From assembly GCA_035705295.1 (NCBI GenBank), contig DASSWG010000066.1:1-22250 (forward strand): a stretch of DNA of 22,250 nt, written 5' to 3'. Positions 21,906-22,250 of this stretch are shown piece after piece (within the stretch, counting starts at the first letter, position 1; each line of letters begins with the position of its first letter). Source of the stretch: DASSWG01 sp035705295. GTDB taxonomy: Bacteria; Bacteroidota; Bacteroidia; Flavobacteriales; Flavobacteriaceae. A program made the position numbers and the translations under genes. The notes beneath the pieces were generated by a model. The model saw only the letters and a program-made list of their open reading frames with translations. It made no database searches and was not told the origin of the DNA.

Positions 21906-22244
21906 TCAACTAAAATTTGGTTTGGGGTTCATGATCGCTTGCAGGGTTTTGACGAAAATTTCCAGTTCCGAAATTTTTTGCGCGGTTTCTTTGGTTCCTT
22001 TTTCAGTGAGTTTGTAATATTTCCGCAAGCGGTTGTCCACTTTTTGCATTTCGGCTTCCAACAACCCTTCCGCTTCCAATTTGTGCAAAGCCGGATAGAG
22101 CGCACCTTCGGTGATTTTTAGTTTTCCGTTGGTGAGTTCCTTGGTTTTCTGCGTGATTTCATATCCGTACATTTTGTCGTTTTCCGACAATAGTTTCAAG
22201 ATGATCGTGCTCAAACTTCCTTTGTAAAAATTGGAATTGCTCAT
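21906..22244 (-). CDS. PadR family transcriptional regulator
   Basis: A 112-residue winged-helix protein. The family hallmark YGYEITQKTKELTNGKLKIT followed by GALYPALHKLEAEGLL is present, then the wing segment RLRKYYKLTEKG and a C-terminal dimerisation helix. PadR proteins usually repress their own operon and respond to small molecules or cell-envelope signals. The ATG is only 6 bases from the window edge, so its promoter and operator are not visible. It leads the operon with the two membrane paralogues. Confidence 0.92.
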   Translation of the reverse strand: MSNSNFYKGSLSTIILKLLSENDKMYGYEITQKTKELTNGKLKITEGALYPALHKLEAEGLLEAEMQKVDNRLRKYYKLTEKGTKETAQKISELEIFVKTLQAIMNPKPNFS

Positions 22245-22250
22245 AATTTT

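Overview
The window looks like chromosomal DNA of a marine-type member of the Flavobacteriaceae (Bacteroidota). The evidence is a PorW/SprE-type gliding and type IX secretion lipoprotein, an ATP synthase operon lacking atpD and atpC (usually kept elsewhere in this phylum), DUF4292 and DUF5687 proteins, TAnnTTTG-type -7 promoter elements and weak Shine-Dalgarno usage. All but one of the convincing genes lie on the minus strand.

Read in the direction of transcription (right to left): 22244-20589 is a tight PadR-regulator operon with two paralogous membrane proteins. 20572-19703 is a lone plus-strand DUF808 membrane protein. 19399-16956 encodes an ABC exporter-like pair (DUF5687 permease and ATPase) followed by a newly recognised 30-residue membrane peptide. 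16820-7335 is one long co-directional run: porW/sprE, a bactofilin, atpZ, a DUF6168-like membrane protein, then atpB, atpE, atpF, atpH, atpA, an inserted four-helix-bundle gene, and atpG, ending at two tandem intrinsic terminators. 7060-6511 is a small toxin-antitoxin pair whose toxin frame is broken. 6420-1 is an envelope operon: Wzx-like flippase, a dUTPase carrying an extra N-terminal pRiA4b ORF-3 domain, a sugar nucleotidyltransferase, a TPR protein, a DUF4292 lipoprotein and an EnvC-like murein hydrolase activator that runs off the left edge.

The envelope operon probably serves glycan export, sugar activation and peptidoglycan or outer-membrane maintenance. The central run places a type IX secretion component and a bactofilin directly upstream of the proton-motive ATP synthase.

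The most unusual points are four. First, the four-helix-bundle gene between atpA and atpG is bracketed by a perfect 19-bp inverted repeat, one arm of which abuts the atpA stop codon. Second, the dUTPase fusion appears intact. Third, several gaps between co-directional genes are filled almost from stop to start with short-period 'phrase' repeats. Fourth, the last codons of atpG are triplicated downstream of its stop. No rRNA, tRNA, CRISPR array, integrase or transposase was seen.
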